A stretch of 7,296 bases of DNA from Planctomycetota bacterium (GTDB lineage: Bacteria > Planctomycetota > Phycisphaerae > UBA1845 > CAIVHJ01), in NCBI GenBank assembly GCA_022565195.1, contig JADFJZ010000063.1, positions 1-7,296 of the forward strand. Direction: 5' to 3'. Positions 6,344-7,296 of this stretch are shown in pieces; the stretch's first letter is position 1, and each line of letters opens with the position of its first letter. Both the position numbers and the translations under genes were made by a program. The notes under the pieces were generated by a model, which had not been told where the DNA came from, made no database searches, and saw only the letters and a program-made list of their open reading frames with translations.

Positions 6344-6828
6344 GCGACACGCACAAGATCACGAGCACCAGCGTGGATGACACACTTGCGATTGGCAGCC
6401 GTCTCGGCGCCGCGGCGCAGCCTAACGACGTAATTGCCCTCACCGGCCCGCTGGGCGCCGGCAAGACACACTTCGCCAAGGGCATCGCTGCTGGGCTGCA
6501 AGTGGACGACCCGCGTGTGGTCAACAGTCCGACCTTCGTCCTGGTCAACGAATACGCGGGTCGGCTGCACATGTATCATGTTGACGCTTACCGCTTGGCA
6601 GGCCCCGCCGAGTTGGCGGCGCTGGGTTTTGAGGACATGTGCGACGCCGGCGGACTCGTCGTTGTGGAATGGGCGGACAAGATCCAGGACCTGCTGCCGG
6701 CGGATTCGCTGTCCATTGAATTGGCGGTCACCGGGGAGAATTCTCGTCAGTTGCGGTTGACGCCCGGCGGCCCGCACTCTAAACAACTGCTCACAGAACT
6801 CATGAGGATCCGCAATGACACGACATAA
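6340..6828 (+). CDS. tsaE: tRNA t6A biosynthesis ATPase TsaE
   Basis: TsaE (YjeE) is the small P-loop ATPase that works with TsaD and TsaB to place threonylcarbamoyl on A37 of ANN-decoding tRNAs; it is cytoplasmic. The 162-residue protein has the family's normal length. The Walker A is GPLGAGKT (36-43), followed by [10 protein letters not shown] (63-72), HVDAYRL (80-86) and VVVEWADKI (107-115), all family signatures. The start is a TTG at 6340 overlapping the thiL stop in a TTGA junction, so translation is probably coupled to thiL. The next alternative, GTG at 6373, would cut into the conserved N-terminal strand (KITSTS.DDT). The 3' end overlaps rph by 14 nt. Its usual partners tsaB and tsaD are not in the window. 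Confidence 0.95.
   Translation: MSDTHKITSTSVDDTLAIGSRLGAAAQPNDVIALTGPLGAGKTHFAKGIAAGLQVDDPRVVNSPTFVLVNEYAGRLHMYHVDAYRLAGPAELAALGFEDMCDAGGLVVVEWADKIQDLLPADSLSIELAVTGENSRQLRLTPGGPHSKQLLTELMRIRNDTT
6803..6808 (+). promoter_or_regulatory. Shine-Dalgarno (TGAGGA) of rph inside tsaE
   Basis: TGAGGA lies 6 nt before the rph ATG at 6815, within the last codons of tsaE. It fixes the rph start and shows that the 14-nt gene overlap is real. Confidence 0.65.
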
Positions 6829-7296
6829 CGGCCGCGCTCCGCGCAAACTCAGGCCCATCAAGATCACGCGCCACTACACCAAGAATCCGGCCGGTTCCGT
6901 CTTGATTCAGACCGGCGAGACGCGCGTGCTGTGTACAGCCTGCTTTGAAGAGGGTGTTCCCAAATGGCGCGAAAAAAGCGGCCTCGGTTGGGTCACGGCC
7001 GAGTACGACATGTTGCCCGGGGCGACCTCGACCCGCAAGCGCCGCAACCGCGAACGCATCGACGGCCGGACGCAGGAAATCCAGCGGCTGATCGGCCGGT
7101 GCCTGCGTAGCGTTATTGACATGTCACTCCTCGGGAAGAACACGATCATGATCGACTGCGATGTGCTGCAAGCGGATGGCGGGACCCGCACGGCGAGCAT
7201 CACGGGCGGATTCGTCGCGCTGTACGACGCGGTCCGGTTCGGAATCAAGAAGAAACTCATCGCGAAGAACGCAATCTTCGACCATGTTGCGGCGGT
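6815..7296 (+). CDS. rph: ribonuclease PH, N-terminal part (runs off the right edge)
   Basis: RNase PH trims the 3' ends of tRNA precursors and other RNAs by phosphorolysis, as a hexameric ring in the cytoplasm. The 160 codons present are about two thirds of the usual 240-residue protein. Visible signatures are [20 protein letters not shown] (10-29), [12 protein letters not shown] (38-49), [14 protein letters not shown] (58-71), [12 protein letters not shown] (84-95) and [19 protein letters not shown] (113-131). Arg85 and the Thr124-Arg125 pair of GGTRT correspond to the phosphate-binding residues of the family (Arg86, Thr125 and Arg126 in studied enzymes). The catalytic aspartates lie beyond the window. 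The ATG at 6815 is set by TGAGGA 6 nt upstream and overlaps the tsaE end by 14 nt, so it is the third gene of thiL-tsaE-rph. Whether the C-terminus is intact cannot be seen. Confidence 0.95.
   Translation, partial: MTRHNGRAPRKLRPIKITRHYTKNPAGSVLIQTGETRVLCTACFEEGVPKWREKSGLGWVTAEYDMLPGATSTRKRRNRERIDGRTQEIQRLIGRCLRSVIDMSLLGKNTIMIDCDVLQADGGTRTASITGGFVALYDAVRFGIKKKLIAKNAIFDHVAA

Overview
No obviously new multi-gene system is visible here. The window is a compact stretch of bacterial housekeeping genes, GC-rich by eye. It holds six complete or nearly complete recognisable genes, one unassigned exported hydrolase and one short gene start at the left edge. The organism cannot be named from the sequence. 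The mix of a CCSxxD-type MnmA with an 'EICFVPD' motif, a TrkA with a modified second half, an AIM24-family protein and an intergenic TCAGC heptamer array would suit a Planctomycetota-like or related GC-rich Gram-negative genome. This is a tentative guess from family flavour, not a proof.

Layout: (1) Positions 1-73, minus strand, are the first 24 codons of an AIM24/TIGR00266-family gene with a strong Shine-Dalgarno. It is divergent from a plus-strand gene at 194-1087 for a probable exported or lipid-anchored alpha/beta hydrolase. (2) A minus-strand block follows, in transcription order trkA (5292-3952), trkH (3945-2392) and mnmA (2199-1099). trkA and trkH are 6 nt apart and encode the regulatory ring and the membrane pore of a Trk potassium uptake system. 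mnmA (tRNA U34 2-thiolation) lies 192 nt downstream of trkH. That gap contains eight tandem TCAGCNN heptamers next to the mnmA start and two inverted copies next to the trkH stop. (3) A 100-nt divergent spacer leads to a tightly overlapping plus-strand operon: thiL (5393-6343, thiamine-phosphate kinase), tsaE (6340-6828, ATPase for tRNA t6A synthesis) and rph (6815 to beyond the right edge, RNase PH). thiL and tsaE overlap by 4 nt and tsaE and rph by 14 nt.

How the genes relate: TrkA and TrkH form one transporter. MnmA, TsaE and RNase PH all act on tRNA (wobble thiolation, t6A37 formation, 3' end trimming), and ThiL makes the cofactor TPP. The hydrolase and mnmA converge with only 11 nt between them.

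The observations most worth a second look are the heptamer array with its inverted partner, the missing His-Gly oxyanion motif in the hydrolase, the altered nucleotide-binding loop in the second half of TrkA, and the complete absence of TTA, CTA and TCA codons from all three minus-strand genes. That absence leaves a 1,429-codon open frame on the opposite strand, which should not be annotated as a gene.
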